Shown here: positions 61,906-64,000 of the stretch, piece by piece
Numbering within the stretch: position 1 is the stretch's first letter
How the letters are laid out: each line of letters begins with the position of its first letter
Source: Rubrivivax rivuli
GTDB lineage: Bacteria > Pseudomonadota > Gammaproteobacteria > Burkholderiales > Burkholderiaceae_C
Direction of reading: 5' to 3'
Length of the DNA: 64,000 nt
Assembly: GCF_004016505.1 (NCBI RefSeq)
Contig: NZ_SACR01000002.1
Location: 496,001-560,000 of the forward strand
Notes under the pieces: generated by a model
The model's input: only the letters and a program-made list of their open reading frames with translations
What the model was told of the DNA's origin: nothing
Database searches by the model: none
Program-made: the position numbers and the translations under genes

Positions 61906-62771
61906 CGACGTCTGCCTCCCCGGCGCCGCTGCGCGACGCGGCGCCCCCCGTGCCCTGGGTGCGCTACATCGCGCTGGGCGCGGTGTCGCTGCTGATGCTC
62001 TACCCGCTGATCTGGCTGGTGGGCGCCACCTTCAAGACCAACGCCGAGATCTTCACCGAGATCGGCTTCTGGCCCAGCCGGCTGGACTTCGGCGCGTATG
62101 AAAAGGGCTGGAAGACCAGCACCGAGTACACCTTCGCGACCTACTTCCTCAACAGCTTCATCATCACCGTGCCGCGCATCATCGTCACGGTGATCAGCTG
62201 CGTGCTGGTGGCGTACGCGTTTGCGCGCTTCGAGTTCTGGGGCAAGAAGTCGCTGTTCGCCATCATGGTGGGCACGATGATGCTGCCGCTCATCGTGCTG
62301 CGGCTGCCGCAGTACCTGATGTTCCGCGAAGTGGGCATGCTCGACAGCTACTGGCCGCTGATCCTGCCCAGCGCCTTCGCCACCGACACCTTCTTCGTGT
62401 TCATGCTCGTGCAGTTCCTGCGCGGCATCCCGCGTGACATGGAAGAGGCCGCGATGATCGACGGCTGCAACGCCATCCAGATGCTGTGGCACATCATCGT
62501 GCCGCTGCTCAAGCCGGCCATCATCAGCGTGGTCGTCTTCCAGTTCATCTGGACGATGAACGACTTCATGGGGCCGCTGATCTATCTCGCCAGCGTCGAG
62601 AAGTACCCCGTGAGCCTGGCGCTGAAGATGAGCATCGGCGCCACCGAAGAGGTCGAGTGGGCCAACGTCATCGCCATCAGCGTGGTGGCCCTGCTGCCTT
62701 CCGTTGCGGTGTTCTTTGCCGCCCAGAAACATTTCATCGAAGGTGCCGCCAGCAGCGGCATCAAAGGCTGA
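61902..62771 (+). CDS. Sugar ABC transporter permease (TogN-like)
   Basis: This 289-residue MalG-type permease has six TM helices starting YIALGAVSLLMLYPLIWLVG and the EAA loop MEEAAMIDGCNAIQMLWHII (about 180-199). It pairs with the preceding permease to form the membrane channel. ATGA overlap with the upstream gene and 3 bases to the ATPase gene indicate one operon. Confidence 0.9.
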   Translation: MTTSASPAPLRDAAPPVPWVRYIALGAVSLLMLYPLIWLVGATFKTNAEIFTEIGFWPSRLDFGAYEKGWKTSTEYTFATYFLNSFIITVPRIIVTVISCVLVAYAFARFEFWGKKSLFAIMVGTMMLPLIVLRLPQYLMFREVGMLDSYWPLILPSAFATDTFFVFMLVQFLRGIPRDMEEAAMIDGCNAIQMLWHIIVPLLKPAIISVVVFQFIWTMNDFMGPLIYLASVEKYPVSLALKMSIGATEEVEWANVIAISVVALLPSVAVFFAAQKHFIEGAASSGIKG

Positions 62772-62774
62772 GCC

Positions 62775-63895
<1,121 letters not shown>

Positions 63896-63899
<4 letters not shown>

Positions 63900-64000
63900 A
63901 GCGCCGCCTGCTGCTGCAAGGCCTGGGCGCCGCGACGCTCAGCGCCCCCGCGCTGGCGCAGAAGGATGCGCGTGTGCTGCGCTTCGCGTGGTGGGGCGGC
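63896..64000 (+). CDS. ABC transporter solute-binding protein, N-terminal fragment
   Basis: Only 35 residues are present before the window ends. They show a signal peptide with an RR pair (MKRRLLLQGLGAATLSAPAL, cleaved near LA-QKD) and then RVLRFAWWGG, the first strand of family 1 extracellular sugar-binding proteins. It completes the importer (TogB-like). Confidence 0.8.

Overview
This is a roughly 70% GC, gene-dense bacterial chromosome segment with no rRNA, tRNA, CRISPR array, prophage or insertion sequence that I can see. Third codon positions are strongly G/C-biased throughout, so long antisense open frames are common and were ignored. The gene content (cytochrome-fused PuuD urate oxidase, Gcl-Hyi-GlxR glyoxylate operon, VPLP/PEP-CTERM protein, ECF42-DGPF pair, many c-type cytochromes, TonB-dependent carbohydrate uptake) suggests a betaproteobacterium of order Burkholderiales, probably the Rubrivivax-Leptothrix-Roseateles group. 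The taxonomic call is inference.

Layout. 1-4.7 kb: purine ring catabolism (M20 hydrolase fragment, a UraD-AllC fusion and PuuE on the minus strand; UraH and PuuD on the plus strand). 4.8-11 kb: tautomerase, FGE-like protein, acyl-CoA ligase, S9A peptidase and a DUF2325 protein whose promoter carries a Fur-box-like palindrome. 11-13.7 kb: LysR regulator and a DGPF/ECF42 sigma pair. 13.7-19.4 kb: two multi-haem cytochromes divergent from gcl-hyi-glxR, which converts glyoxylate from allantoin breakdown to glycerate, so it complements the first region. 19.4-28.8 kb: membrane-anchored methyltransferase, YbjQ protein, a large S9 peptidase and a MacA-MacB-NodT efflux operon. 28.8-37.5 kb: large lipoprotein, PQQ-dependent quinohaemoprotein dehydrogenase, an AcoR-like regulator without AAA+ domain, a PqqU-like TonB receptor and a CMD-family protein. 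37.7-42.5 kb: an AfsR/SARP-like ATPase regulator converges on a compact YcaO-TfuA pair preceded by a small Lys/Pro-rich protein; this is a candidate peptide- or protein-thioamidation system and the most novel item here. 42.6-43.2 kb: DTW-domain tRNA modification enzyme.

43.3-64 kb is a pectin/uronate utilisation region. One minus-strand operon (kdgF, TonB receptor, VPLP-CTERM protein, a PL1-CE8 fusion, a CE12-PL1-GH43 triple fusion, ygjV) encodes surface binding and extracellular or periplasmic depolymerisation. The divergent plus-strand operon (kduD and a TogMNAB-like ABC importer) handles cytoplasmic import and 4-deoxy-ketouronate reduction. A second divergent pair (udh-garD versus kdgK plus an S9 peptidase) supplies oxidative galacturonate catabolism and KDG kinase. 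Similar 13-bp palindromes (GAAACGTCGTTTC and GAAACGCCGGTTC) sit in the two divergent promoter regions, which suggests one regulator controls both. kduI, kdgA and the regulator itself are not in the window.

No gene-free stretch exceeds about 210 bases. The first and last genes are cut by the window edges.
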